Assembly: GCF_003732265.1 (NCBI RefSeq)
Contig: NZ_MOBK01000008.1
Span: forward strand, 248,001-312,000
Direction of reading: 5' to 3'
DNA from: Pseudomonas brassicacearum
GTDB taxonomy: Bacteria; Pseudomonadota; Gammaproteobacteria; Pseudomonadales; Pseudomonadaceae
Length of the DNA: 64,000 nucleotides
How positions within the stretch are numbered: the stretch's first letter is position 1; each line of letters opens with the position of its first letter. Of the stretch, positions 26,710-35,380 are shown in pieces. The position numbers were made by a program, and so were the translations under genes. A model generated the notes under the pieces. That model saw only the letters and a list, made by a program, of their open reading frames with translations, had not been told where the DNA came from and ran no database searches.

Positions 26710-26988
26710 TCAGACCCGCGTGCTGATCCACGACACCAGCAACGCCAACCCCAGGCAGGCGAAACCGAAGCGATAGAAAAAACGGTTCATGCGCAAGGTC
26801 GCCCAATCCAGGGTCGGCTCGACGTTGGGCTGGCTCTGGCGCTGGGACACGATACTGGCCATGGCGCGCTGTTCGCGGCGACGAGTGGCGTGCAGCAGCC
26901 AACTGCCGGGGAAGGCCAGTAGCAAGGCCAGCAGATTGACCAGTTTGGCGGGATGGGCGGTAAACAGCGTCATCAAATGCAGCGACAT
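26710..26988 (-). CDS. Small inner-membrane protein, unknown function
   Basis: This 92-residue protein has two hydrophobic segments, about 10-32 (AKLVNLLALLLAFPGSWLL) and about 73-90 (FACLGLALLVSWI), with a basic, Arg-rich loop between them. Both termini probably face the periplasm. The ATG at 26988 is preceded by GAGG; a longer frame to 27123 has no initiation signal that I trust. I do not recognise the family. Confidence 0.7.
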   Translation of the reverse strand: MSLHLMTLFTAHPAKLVNLLALLLAFPGSWLLHATRRREQRAMASIVSQRQSQPNVEPTLDWATLRMNRFFYRFGFACLGLALLVSWISTRV

Positions 26989-27182
26989 CACGGACCTCAA
27001 ACAAAACAGGTGTGGCAGACGCCGAACCGACGACTGCGGCGCGGATTCTACCGAAAGCCTCCCCTGCTGCACCCGCTTTACGACAAATAACTGACCTTTT
27101 GGCAGATTCCTGACCTGAGTCACAGCTTCGTCATCTGAATCCGTCAGTCTCCCGCCCCACGAAAACAGACACGGATATCGTC

Positions 27183-27389
27183 ATGCTTCACGCTGAAAAC
27201 CAGGATCGTCTCTACCTCATCGCCCCGAGCGACGAACAACAAAACCTAGTGGGAAGCCTCGCCTTCAATGTTCAGGACCGTCACTGGCTGGTGTATTGCG
27301 CACTGGGCGGGCATCAACATGCGGATTTGCCGGAAGCGGATTTGCTGACCGGAGTGAGTGTGCTGGACTTCTACTCCGAAGCCGCCTGA
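27183..27389 (+). CDS. Small hypothetical protein
   Basis: This 68-residue soluble, acidic protein starts MLHAENQDRLYLIAPSDEQQ and contains HWLVYCALGGH. It is preceded by a weak GGA and followed by a REP pair and a terminator, which supports a real transcribed gene. No domain is recognised. Confidence 0.6.
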   Translation: MLHAENQDRLYLIAPSDEQQNLVGSLAFNVQDRHWLVYCALGGHQHADLPEADLLTGVSVLDFYSEAA

Positions 27390-27416
27390 ATAGGTCTGTG
27401 CAACACCGCCGAACCC

Positions 27417-27508
27417 ATGTGGGAGCGGGCTTGCTCGCGAAGGCGATATGTCAGTCAACCTCAATGTTGAATGTCAGGCCGCCTTCGCGAGCAAGCCCGC
27501 TCCCACAT
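27417..27508. repeat. REP pair (family A, inverted)
   Basis: TGTGGGAGCGGGCTTGCTCG at about 27418 and the inverted TTCGCGAGCAAGCCCGCTCC ending at 27508 flank about 35 bases. The unit lies just after the 68-residue protein gene. Confidence 0.92.
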
Positions 27509-27545
27509 TTGATCGGTGTGAATCCGATATAGATTGATGAACATT

Positions 27546-27582
27546 AAAAAGCCCGGGGCCATTGCTGGCTCCGGGCTTTTTT
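27546..27582. terminator. Bidirectional rho-independent terminator
   Basis: The stem AAAAAGCCCGGGGCCA / GGCTCCGGGCTTTTTT has an A-run on one side and a T-run on the other. It separates the 68-residue protein gene from the converging yajG-like gene. Confidence 0.88.
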
Positions 27583-27597
27583 GATTTCGGCGGAAAT

Positions 27598-28182
27598 TTA
27601 TTCGCCGAGAACCTGACCCACGGTCGGATCCTTGAACAGACGCGTCAACGCATCGCTCAACACGTCACTGACCAGCTTGGTGTTGGTTTCCTGGTTCGGC
27701 GCCATGCCGAAACGCTGGTCCAGCGATGCACCGTAACGGCCGCTGTAACGACGATTGGCGTTCTGCACATCGGAACGGAAGGTCGCGCCGATAGTCGCTT
27801 CGGTCACGTACATGCCTTCTTTAGGCGACTGATATTTCAGCTCGGCCAAGGTCACGGTGATTTGCGGGGCGTTCGGTGCATTGTTGGTCGGGGTAAAACC
27901 CAGCAACCGCACGGCCGCTTCAGCCTGCGCTTGCAGCTTCGGCAGAATCTGCGCGCCCTGCACGGTGATCGCGCTGGTTTCCGGGTACAGGCCGCCGCGC
28001 GTGCCCAGGGTTGGCGACGGACGACCGTCGACCACACGCACCACCACTGGCTGGCCATGGCCGACCGGCGCCAGCTGAGTCGTCAGCTTGGGCTCAGGGT
28101 TCAGTTGTTGCGGGCTGTGGGCGCAGCCGACGAGGGTCAAACTGGTCACAGTGATCAAACCGAACAACAGGCGTTGCAACAT
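27598..28182 (-). CDS. yajG: YajG family lipoprotein
   Basis: This 194-residue outer-membrane lipoprotein precursor has the lipobox TLVGC (Cys about residue 20), followed by a YajG-type domain (VVVRVVDGRPSPTLGTR, then a C-terminal FKDPTVGQVLGE). YajG proteins have no established biochemical role. The start is ATG at 28182 with GGAGAG upstream; a longer frame to 28311 would bury the signal peptide. It ends just before a shared terminator. Confidence 0.87.
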   Translation of the reverse strand: MLQRLLFGLITVTSLTLVGCAHSPQQLNPEPKLTTQLAPVGHGQPVVVRVVDGRPSPTLGTRGGLYPETSAITVQGAQILPKLQAQAEAAVRLLGFTPTNNAPNAPQITVTLAELKYQSPKEGMYVTEATIGATFRSDVQNANRRYSGRYGASLDQRFGMAPNQETNTKLVSDVLSDALTRLFKDPTVGQVLGE

Positions 28183-28387
28183 GCGCTTCTCTCCAGAATC
28201 AGGCACAAACAGGCCCGCAGTATAGCGGTGGGCCACTGCGGCTAACCAGTGGCCTTCAATCAATACTGAAATGTCTGACAAACCCTTGGGAAAGCGGTTC
28301 CTGTCACACATCTGTCATCGCCCATACACTGGCACGTAACGGCTAGTGGGCAATCTTCACGGCAGCCCCCCCATCAGGTACTTCGCC

Positions 28388-28621
28388 ATGCGCTACCTCA
28401 TCTCCTTGTTCGCACCACGCCCGTTGCACCGTTGCTTTGCCCTGCTCGACAGCAATGGTCATTGCCAGGCGTTCAAGCAGTGCAGCCTCCAGCCGATGGG
28501 CGATAGCTGGGTCGAAATCGAAGAAATCCGCCTTAACTGGTTGCATCAACCCCTGCCCCCTAGCGCCCGCGTGAGCACCCGCCAGCCACGCGCACGGGTG
28601 CAACATCTGTTGACCACCTGA
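28388..28621 (+). CDS. Small hypothetical protein
   Basis: This 77-residue basic protein begins MRYLISLFAPRPLHRCFALL, contains one CQAFKQCSLQP segment with two cysteines, and has an Arg-rich tail. It looks like a small soluble protein rather than a membrane one. An upstream in-frame ATG at 28346 exists, but 28388 starts the part that reads as a protein. No family is recognised. Confidence 0.6.
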   Translation: MRYLISLFAPRPLHRCFALLDSNGHCQAFKQCSLQPMGDSWVEIEEIRLNWLHQPLPPSARVSTRQPRARVQHLLTT

Positions 28622-29358
28622 CCGAACGCCTAATAAAAGTCATTAAACACGTCCATTTCCCTGCGTTTCTTAGATACAATCTCCCCCCGATTATAAGGAC
28701 GTCTCCTGATCGGGCCTCGCAGCATCGTCAATGCCCTGGTATTGACACCCCGCACCGCCCACAGAGAGCCGCCCACACAGATCGAGTGAAGCTGGCGCGC
28801 TTGCTGTTCCCTGAGCAAAAACCCCGCTTTTCGCGAATCTGCAGAGCTGTCATAACGCTCGGTCACTGAGCTGTCTGCCCGTTTTGCCGGTCATGTATCC
28901 CATGACGGCAATGCTCGCGGGCACAGTGCCAGGCAGGGACAGCCCTTTTTTGAGGTTCACGTCTTCAAAAGAGCGTGAAAAAAACGGGTTTTCACAACTT
29001 CACAAGAGTGTGGCGAGCAAATGAATAGTTTTGCGTCTGAACATGCACCATTAGCGTCTGAAACAGCCCAACGACACAGGACCGAGCGTTCCTCGAATAC
29101 CGGAGCCTGAAGCCTGTCCGCTACGGATTTGGTTGCACAAACGGATGTATCGACCATAAGTCGAATTGCCAGTCGCGCGTTGAAATGAGTTCATAACCCT
29201 CATTGACCCGGCCGGTAGCGTCCGTCGAAGTTGCAAAAAATTGCGAAGATTCGGACATGGCAATACTGCCATGGGTACCTGGGGCATCACTGACACGCCC
29301 CTGAACGCCTGGCAGCCATGCCGACAATTTGGTGCTGCAGATTTTGGAGACGCGTTAA
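28622..29358. other. Long non-coding region upstream of mqo
   Basis: No gene that I can support fills these 737 bases. A weak 29-codon frame (29021-29110, MNSFASEHAPLASETAQRHR then RTERSSNTGA) is preceded by GGCGAG. It holds GCGTCTGAA twice. Scattered A-rich patches are present (around 28980 and 29233). It probably contains the mqo promoter and a long leader; no clear terminator or known small RNA was recognised. Confidence 0.5.
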
Positions 29359-30867
29359 ATGGCGCATAACGAAGCAGTCGACGTAGTACTGGTTGGGGCC
29401 GGCATCATGAGTGCCACCCTCGCTGTACTGCTCAAAGAGCTCGACCCCGCGATCAAGCTGGAAGTCGTCGAGCTGATGGATTCCGGTGCCGCGGAGAGTT
29501 CCAACCCGTGGAACAACGCCGGTACCGGTCACGCCGGGCTGTGTGAGCTCAACTACACGCCACAGGCTGCCGATGGCACCGTCGACATCAAGAAAGCCGT
29601 GCACATCAACACTCAGTTCGAAGTGTCGAAGCAGTTCTGGTCCTACCTGACCAAGAAAGGCACGTTCGGCTCCTGCAAGTCGTTCATCAGCCCGGTGCCG
29701 CACCTGAGCTTCGTGCAAGGTGACAGTGGCGTTTCCTTCCTCAAGGAACGCTTCAAGGTGCTGAGCAAGCACCACGCCTTCGCGGACATGGAATACACCG
29801 AAGACAAAGCCAAGATGGCCGACTGGATGCCGCTGATGATGCCAGGCCGTCCGGCCGACGAAGTCGTCGCGGCAACCCGCGTGATGAATGGCACAGACGT
29901 CAACTTCGGCGCCCTGACCAATCAACTGCTCAAGCACCTGACCAGCGCGCCCGACGCACAGGTCAAGTACTGCAAGCGCGTGACCGGCCTGAAGCGCAAC
30001 AACGGCGGCTGGACCGTCAGCATCAAGGACGTCAACAGCGGCAACACCCGTGACGTCGACGCAAAGTTCGTCTTCCTCGGCGCAGGCGGCGCGGCATTGC
30101 CGCTGTTGCAGGCTTCGGGTATTGAAGAAAGCAAAGGCTTCGGCGGCTTCCCGATCAGTGGCCAATGGCTGCGTTGCGACAACCCGGAAGTGGTCAAGCA
30201 CCACCAGGCCAAGGTGTACAGCCAGGCCGCCGTGGGTTCGCCACCGATGTCCGTGCCGCACCTGGACACCCGTGTCGTCGATGGCAGCAAGTCCCTGTTG
30301 TTCGGACCTTACGCTGGCTTCACCACCAAGTTCCTCAAGCACGGTTCCTTCATGGACCTGCCGATGTCGGTTCGTGCCGGCAACATCGGCCCGATGCTGG
30401 CCGTGGCGAAAAACAACATGGACCTGACCAAGTACCTGGTCAGCGAAGTGATGCAATCGATGGAACAGCGCCTGGAATCCCTGCGTCGTTTCTACCCTGA
30501 AGCGAAAGCCGAAGACTGGCGCCTGGAAGTGGCCGGCCAACGGGTGCAGATCATCAAGAAAGACCCGAAAAAGGGCGGCGTCCTGCAGTTCGGTACCGAA
30601 CTGGTCGCGGCCAAGGACGGTTCCCTTGCAGCCCTGCTTGGTGCTTCCCCAGGAGCGTCGGTGACGGTTTCGATCATGCTTGAGCTGATCGAAAAATGCT
30701 TCCCGGGCAAGGCTTCCGGTGAGTGGGCGGCCAAACTGGCCGAAATCTTCCCGGCTCGTGAAAAGGTCCTGGAAACCGATGCGGCGCTGTATCGCAAGAT
30801 CAATGCGCACAACAACGTCGCGCTGGAACTCGTTGAAGCCAGTAACGAGACCGAAAGCTACGCTTGA
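29359..30867 (+). CDS. mqo: Malate:quinone oxidoreductase
   Basis: This 502-residue FAD enzyme oxidises malate to oxaloacetate and passes electrons to quinone at the inner membrane, in the TCA cycle. The N-terminal dinucleotide motif is VDVVLVGAGIMSATLA, followed by the family's SSNPWNNAGTGHAGLCELNYTP in pieces. Length matches Mqo (about 500). The start ATG is preceded by GGAG (TTTTGGAGACGCGTTAA). A strong terminator follows. The position next to PA4642-like and hpt genes corresponds to mqoB (PA4640) of P. aeruginosa. Confidence 0.97.
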   Translation: MAHNEAVDVVLVGAGIMSATLAVLLKELDPAIKLEVVELMDSGAAESSNPWNNAGTGHAGLCELNYTPQAADGTVDIKKAVHINTQFEVSKQFWSYLTKKGTFGSCKSFISPVPHLSFVQGDSGVSFLKERFKVLSKHHAFADMEYTEDKAKMADWMPLMMPGRPADEVVAATRVMNGTDVNFGALTNQLLKHLTSAPDAQVKYCKRVTGLKRNNGGWTVSIKDVNSGNTRDVDAKFVFLGAGGAALPLLQASGIEESKGFGGFPISGQWLRCDNPEVVKHHQAKVYSQAAVGSPPMSVPHLDTRVVDGSKSLLFGPYAGFTTKFLKHGSFMDLPMSVRAGNIGPMLAVAKNNMDLTKYLVSEVMQSMEQRLESLRRFYPEAKAEDWRLEVAGQRVQIIKKDPKKGGVLQFGTELVAAKDGSLAALLGASPGASVTVSIMLELIEKCFPGKASGEWAAKLAEIFPAREKVLETDAALYRKINAHNNVALELVEASNETESYA

Positions 30868-30886
30868 TTCGGTCCCATAAAAAAAC

Positions 30887-30920
30887 GCCCCGCTCTCAGT
30901 GAGAGCGGGGCTTTTTTTTT
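30887..30920 (+). terminator. Rho-independent terminator of mqo
   Basis: GCCCCGCTCT pairs with AGAGCGGGGC around a five-base loop and is followed by nine T. It begins 20 bases after the mqo stop. Confidence 0.95.
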
Positions 30921-30966
30921 ATGGCCGGTGATACGGATGATCCAAGATCTTCATCACTTGTGCCGG

Positions 30967-31047
30967 CCTCTTCGCGAGCAAGCCCGTTCCCACATTAGAT
31001 AGGCGTACACAAATCAAATGTGGGAGTGGGCTTGCTCGCGAAGGGGT
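30967..31047. repeat. REP pair (family A, inverted)
   Basis: TTCGCGAGCAAGCCCGTTCC at about 30971 and the inverted TGTGGGAGTGGGCTTGCTCG at about 31020 flank about 25 bases. Each arm has one base differing from the family consensus (GTTCC, AGTGG), at different positions of the arm. Confidence 0.9.
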
Positions 31048-31079
31048 CAGCACAAACACCACAGATTCAGGGCAATAGG

Positions 31080-31367
31080 TTAACCGCGGGCCTTGGCAAT
31101 CAGCTCGATGTACTCGGCTGCATTGCGCTGATCCTTGATCAGGGCGACGAAGTCGTTGCCGTGCTCATCCTTGCCGTCCAGGTCCAGGCCGGCTTCAACG
31201 AAGAACGTCAGAAAACGCTCGAAGTCATCGATACGCAGGCCGCGGTAAGCCTTGATCAACTTGTGCAGCGACGGCGAAGTGGCGTCGACTGGCTCGAAAT
31301 CGAGGAACAACTTGATCTGCTCGTCGCCGATCTCGTCACCAATCACTTGTTTCTTATCTTTACGCAT
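31080..31367 (-). CDS. PA4642 family protein
   Basis: This 95-residue acidic protein begins MRKDKKQVIGDEIGDEQIKL and matches the uncharacterised PA4642 family by sequence and by its place beside mqo. It has no signal peptide or membrane segment. It is the last of four minus-strand genes (hpt, cupin, secreted hypothetical, this). Function unknown. Confidence 0.88.
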   Translation of the reverse strand: MRKDKKQVIGDEIGDEQIKLFLDFEPVDATSPSLHKLIKAYRGLRIDDFERFLTFFVEAGLDLDGKDEHGNDFVALIKDQRNAAEYIELIAKARG

Positions 31368-31430
31368 TGCCGACTCCAGCTCGCAGACATTACACGGGGC
31401 GGGCAGTTTACCCCTCCCTTGACGCCGGGC

Positions 31431-31916
31431 TCAACGCGCGCGAGCGGCCCCGGTGTGCAAATCAGCCCAGACATGGCCGTTGGCATAGCTGAGGAACTGG
31501 CAATACACCGTGTCATTGCGCAACAAGTCGATCACCACCCGGTACTGCGCCATCGGGTAAAACAGCGTCAGGGTTTTGCTCTTGTCGTCGTAGACCGGTT
31601 TTTTCAGGCTTTTGCTTTCGCCATCGAAGTTGACCAGTACCTGGCTGATGGTCGCGCCCTTGTTCAAGGATTTGCCTTTAAGGCGGATCAGCACCGGTGA
31701 CGTGACGGGAATCGGCTGTTGGTTGGACTGGCGCTGACTGCCGACGACCACGGAATACTCGGTGACCTGCAGGAGCTGTTGCTGCTCGGGCTCGGCGTCG
31801 CGCAGGGTCAGGTCATCGAGTGGCAGAAACTGTGCGTGCATCGGCGCCGGGGCTGCCGCCAGTGGCAGGCTGAGGGTCAGCAACAGGGCGGCGCAGCTGC
31901 GGATCAAAAGGCTCAT
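31431..31916 (-). CDS. Secreted hypothetical protein (PA4643-like position)
   Basis: This 161-residue protein has a Sec signal peptide (LIRSCAALLLTLSLPLAAA, cleavage near residue 22). The rest looks like a compact beta-rich periplasmic domain. The ATG at 31916 has GGAG upstream, while a longer frame to 32069 lies over a REP element and is not credible. Neighbours match P. aeruginosa PA4642-PA4645. No function can be assigned. Confidence 0.8.
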   Translation of the reverse strand: MSLLIRSCAALLLTLSLPLAAAPAPMHAQFLPLDDLTLRDAEPEQQQLLQVTEYSVVVGSQRQSNQQPIPVTSPVLIRLKGKSLNKGATISQVLVNFDGESKSLKKPVYDDKSKTLTLFYPMAQYRVVIDLLRNDTVYCQFLSYANGHVWADLHTGAARAR

Positions 31917-31987
31917 GACAGGCTCCGAAGGCGAGGCCGGGCACTTTATCACGAGCCTAAGAAAATACTGCCGTGGACGCAATCCAT

Positions 31988-32076
31988 TGTAGGAGTGAGC
32001 CTGCTCGCGATTGCGTCGGCACATCCAGCACAGATGTGTCAGTCTGACTGCTATCGCGAGCAGGCTCACTCCTACA
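31988..32076. repeat. REP pair (family A variant, inverted)
   Basis: TGTAGGAGTGAGCCTGCTCG (about 31989) and the inverted CGAGCAGGCTCACTCCTACA (ending 32076) are exact complements. This variant has TAGGAGTGAGCC in place of GGGAGCGGGC. Confidence 0.9.
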
Positions 32077-32087
32077 GGGGGTGAACA

Positions 32088-32561
32088 TCAGTCGAACTGC
32101 GCGCGCATCCACGCCTGATACTCAGCCACACCCGGCTCACCTTCGCGGGGCGCCCAGTCAGCCAGCTCACCCTCACCCACAGGGCGATACGGGCCAGCCT
32201 TGCACTCGAACATCACGCTGTCGGCGTCCAGCACCGCGATGGAGTGGAACATACCGCCTGGCAGGTCCACGCCAACACAATCACCGCCGGCCTGCAGGAT
32301 GTGCTTTGTCAGCAGCGTGCCGGACTCGTCGAAGATCAATACCCCAAGCCGCCCCTTGAGGACCAGCAAGGTTTCATCCTTGTTTTCGCCCAGGTGCCGG
32401 TGCGGCGGGATGTAGGTGTTCGGCTGCAACCCCACGGCCATCCGATGACAGGCATCTTCCATCTGATGGAAGTTGTGATGCTGACGCCCACGAGGATTAG
32501 CCGCAGCTTTCTCGGCCAGCTCCGTGAACAGGGTTTGATCCAGAAAGCGCGGCGTAGTCAT
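32088..32561 (-). CDS. WbuC family cupin-fold metalloprotein
   Basis: This 157-residue protein is a WbuC-type cupin. The motif PPHRHLGENKDETLLVLKG supplies the metal-binding His and Glu residues, and a later FHSIAVL supplies another His. WbuC members are known mainly by their place in O-antigen loci; here it sits directly after hpt with a 3-base gap, so it is likely co-transcribed. Its substrate is unknown. Confidence 0.87.
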   Translation of the reverse strand: MTTPRFLDQTLFTELAEKAAANPRGRQHHNFHQMEDACHRMAVGLQPNTYIPPHRHLGENKDETLLVLKGRLGVLIFDESGTLLTKHILQAGGDCVGVDLPGGMFHSIAVLDADSVMFECKAGPYRPVGEGELADWAPREGEPGVAEYQAWMRAQFD

Positions 32562-32564
32562 GCA

Positions 32565-33122
32565 TTACATGCCTTTAACAGCAAAGATCCCGTTAGCGTT
32601 ACGCCAGTAGCCTTTGTAGTCCATGCCGTAACCGAAGATGTAACGGTCGATGCACGGCAGGCCGACGAAATCGGCTTTCAGGTCCGGGCGGGCCTTGCGG
32701 TCGTGGTCCTTGTCGATCAGCACGGCGGTGTGCACCTTGCGCGCGCCGGCGTGTTTGCAGAAGTCGATGATCGCGCCCAAGGTGTGACCTTCATCGAGGA
32801 TGTCGTCGATGATCAGCACGTCACGGTCGATGAACGACACTTCCGGCTTGGCTTTCCAGAACAGGTCGCCGCCGCTGGTTTCGTTGCGATAGCGAGTGGC
32901 GTGCAGGTAGGACGCTTCCAGCGGGAAGTTCAGATAGGTCAACAGTTTGCCGGAGAAAATCAGGCCGCCGTTCATCACACAGAACACCACCGGATTGCTT
33001 TCAGCCATCTGGTCGTTGATTTGTGCACCGACGCGGGCGATGGCCGCCTCGACTTCAGCTTCGGTGTACAGGCAGTCAGCCTCTCGCATGATTTGACGGA
33101 TATGCTCGAGATCAGCGGACAT
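32565..33122 (-). CDS. hpt: Hypoxanthine-guanine phosphoribosyltransferase
   Basis: This 185-residue enzyme converts hypoxanthine or guanine plus PRPP to IMP or GMP (purine salvage). The PRPP-binding motif VLIIDDILDEGHTL is clear, and the base-binding IDKDH region is present. The start is ATG at 33122. It is divergent from upp, so purine and pyrimidine salvage genes share a 163-base intergenic region. Confidence 0.95.
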   Translation of the reverse strand: MSADLEHIRQIMREADCLYTEAEVEAAIARVGAQINDQMAESNPVVFCVMNGGLIFSGKLLTYLNFPLEASYLHATRYRNETSGGDLFWKAKPEVSFIDRDVLIIDDILDEGHTLGAIIDFCKHAGARKVHTAVLIDKDHDRKARPDLKADFVGLPCIDRYIFGYGMDYKGYWRNANGIFAVKGM

Positions 33123-33285
33123 GGCGCTCTCCAAGGGGGTGGCGGACAGGAAAAGCGGGCAAAGGTACGCATCCCGCACGGCCAGATCAAGCGTTTGTGG
33201 ACTAACGTACTGTATGTCTATAGGACAACACCCTCGGATAGATTAATCTAGGCCGGTTTTTTTGCCCGCCGCCGGAGCCTTTCCC

Positions 33286-33924
33286 ATGCCCATCCTCGAG
33301 ATCCGCCATCCGCTGATCCGTCATAAACTTGGCCTGATGCGCCGTGCAGACATCAGCACCAAGAATTTCCGTGAGCTCGCTCAGGAAGTCGGCGCCCTGC
33401 TGACCTATGAAGCCACCAAAGACTTGCCGCTTGAAGCCTACGACATCGAAGGCTGGTGCGGCACCGTGTCGGTCGAGAAAATCGCCGGCAAGAAGATTAC
33501 TGTAGTCCCGATTCTGCGTGCCGGTATCGGCATGCTCGAAGGCGTACTCAGCCTGATCCCGGGCGCCAAGGTCAGCGCCGTGGGCGTGGCGCGCAACGAA
33601 CAGACGCTGCAAGCCCACACCTACCTGGAAAAACTGGTCCCGGAAATCAACGAGCGCCTGGCGATGATCATCGACCCGATGCTCGCCACCGGCAGCTCCA
33701 TGGTCGCCACCATCGACCTGCTGAAAAAGGCCGGTTGCCGCGACATCCGCGCCATGGTCCTGGTCGCCGCGCCGGAAGGCATCGCCGCTGTCGAGAAGGC
33801 TCACCCGGACGTGACCATCTACACCGCCTCCATTGATGAAAAACTGAACGAACACGGTTACATCATCCCGGGCCTGGGCGATGCCGGTGACAAGATCTTC
33901 GGTACCAAGCAGAAGGACGCTTGA
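33286..33924 (+). CDS. upp: Uracil phosphoribosyltransferase
   Basis: This 212-residue enzyme makes UMP from uracil and PRPP. The PRPP loop MIIDPMLATGSSM and the C-terminal uracil-binding region YIIPGLGDAGDK are present. The ATG at 33286 has GGAG upstream. The stop overlaps the region just before uraA, whose ATG lies 3 bases on, so the two form an operon for uracil import and use. Confidence 0.97.
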   Translation: MPILEIRHPLIRHKLGLMRRADISTKNFRELAQEVGALLTYEATKDLPLEAYDIEGWCGTVSVEKIAGKKITVVPILRAGIGMLEGVLSLIPGAKVSAVGVARNEQTLQAHTYLEKLVPEINERLAMIIDPMLATGSSMVATIDLLKKAGCRDIRAMVLVAAPEGIAAVEKAHPDVTIYTASIDEKLNEHGYIIPGLGDAGDKIFGTKQKDA

Positions 33925-33926
33925 GC

Positions 33927-35201
33927 ATGCAGCAAGAGTTCAACGATCCGCTCTGGCGCACGGTGCTGTCGGGTGCACAGATGCTGTTCGTAGCCTTCGG
34001 CGCCCTGGTATTGATGCCTCTGATTACCGGCCTCGACCCGAACGTCGCGCTGTTCACCGCGGGCCTGGGGACGATTCTGTTTCAGATCGTCACCGGGCGT
34101 CAGGTGCCGGTGTTCCTGGCATCGAGCTTTGCCTTCATCACCCCGATCATTCTCGCCAAGGGCCAGTTCGGCCTCGCCGCGACCATGGGCGGCGTGATGG
34201 CGGCCGGTTTCGTCTACACCTTCCTCGGCCTGGCCGTGAAGATCAAAGGCACCGGGTTCATCGACCGTCTGCTGCCACCGGTGGTGATTGGTCCGGTGAT
34301 CATCTCCATCGGCCTGGCCATGGCGCCGATTGCCGCCAACATGGCGATGGGCAAGGCCGGCGACGGCACTGAGCTGATTCCTTACCAGACGGCGATGCTG
34401 ATCTCGATGCCGGCGCTGCTGACTACCCTGATCGTCGCGGTGTTCGGCAAAGGCATTTTCCGCCTGGTGCCGATCATTTCCGGCGTGCTGGTCGGTTTTG
34501 CCATGGCCTTCTATTTCGGCGTCGTGGATACCGCAAAGATTGCCGCTGCTCCGTGGTTCGCCATTCCGCACTTCACCGCGCCGGAGTTCAACTGGCAGGC
34601 GATTCTGTTCATCGTTCCGGTAGCCCTGGCCCCGGCCATCGAGCACATCGGTGGCGTGATTGCCGTCGGCAGCGTGACCGGTCGCGATTACCTGAAGAAG
34701 CCCGGCCTGCACCGCACCCTGCTCGGCGATGGCATTGCCACCACCGCAGCCGGCCTGTTCGGCGGTCCACCCAACACCACGTACGCCGAAGTGACGGGCG
34801 CGGTGATGCTGACCAAGAACTACAACCCGAAAATCATGACCTGGGCGGCGATCTTCGCCATCAGCCTGGCGTTCATCGGCAAGTTCGGCGCGCTGCTGCA
34901 AAGCATTCCGGTGCCGGTGATGGGCGGGATTCTCTGCCTGTTGTTCGGTTCGATTGCGGCCGTGGGCATGAACACGTTGATTCGCCACAAGATCGATCTG
35001 GGCGAAGCGCGCAATCTGGTGATTGTGTCGGTGACCCTGGTGTTCGGGATTGGTGGCGTGCTGGTCGGCACCGGGACTGGCCCGGACGACTTCGGCCTCA
35101 AAGGCATCGCGCTGTGCGCGGTGGTTGCGATTGCGCTGAACCTGTTGCTGCCGGGGAATGACAGCTGGAAGCACAAGAAGGCGGATGAGCCTCTGATCTA
35201 A
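33927..35201 (+). CDS. uraA: Uracil:proton symporter (NCS2 family)
   Basis: This 424-residue inner-membrane protein has about 12-14 hydrophobic segments. The NCS2 motif is seen around PVALAPAIEHIGGVIAVGSVTGRDY, with the conserved Glu, and again in GLFGGPPNTTYAEVTG. It imports uracil. The ATG at 33927 follows the upp stop by 2 bases, and AAGGA lies inside the end of upp. It corresponds to PA4647. Confidence 0.95.
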   Translation: MQQEFNDPLWRTVLSGAQMLFVAFGALVLMPLITGLDPNVALFTAGLGTILFQIVTGRQVPVFLASSFAFITPIILAKGQFGLAATMGGVMAAGFVYTFLGLAVKIKGTGFIDRLLPPVVIGPVIISIGLAMAPIAANMAMGKAGDGTELIPYQTAMLISMPALLTTLIVAVFGKGIFRLVPIISGVLVGFAMAFYFGVVDTAKIAAAPWFAIPHFTAPEFNWQAILFIVPVALAPAIEHIGGVIAVGSVTGRDYLKKPGLHRTLLGDGIATTAAGLFGGPPNTTYAEVTGAVMLTKNYNPKIMTWAAIFAISLAFIGKFGALLQSIPVPVMGGILCLLFGSIAAVGMNTLIRHKIDLGEARNLVIVSVTLVFGIGGVLVGTGTGPDDFGLKGIALCAVVAIALNLLLPGNDSWKHKKADEPLI

Positions 35202-35218
35202 AGCCTCACGCAATACTC

Positions 35219-35352
35219 TTGTGGCGAGGGGGCTTGCCCCCGTTCGGCTGCGAAGCAGTCGTAAATCCAGCGAACGCGGTCTGCCAGGAGACTCGCGGTT
35301 GAAGGATTCAGGGTCGCTTCGCGCCCCAACGGGGGCAAGCCCCCTCGCCACA
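35219..35352. repeat. REP pair (family B, inverted)
   Basis: TGTGGCGAGGGGGCTTGCCC at about 35219 and an inverted copy ending in CCCCTCGCCACA at 35352 flank about 80 bases between the convergent uraA and hemH genes. There is no recognisable T-run terminator, so the REP may serve as the boundary. Confidence 0.92.
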
Positions 35353-35380
35353 ACAGCCCGTCAACCCACAGGTTGTATCC

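Noticed and set aside
29287..30810. Minus-strand frame of 507 codons opposite mqo
   Set aside because: It is a mirror of the mqo reading frame and has no start signal or domain.
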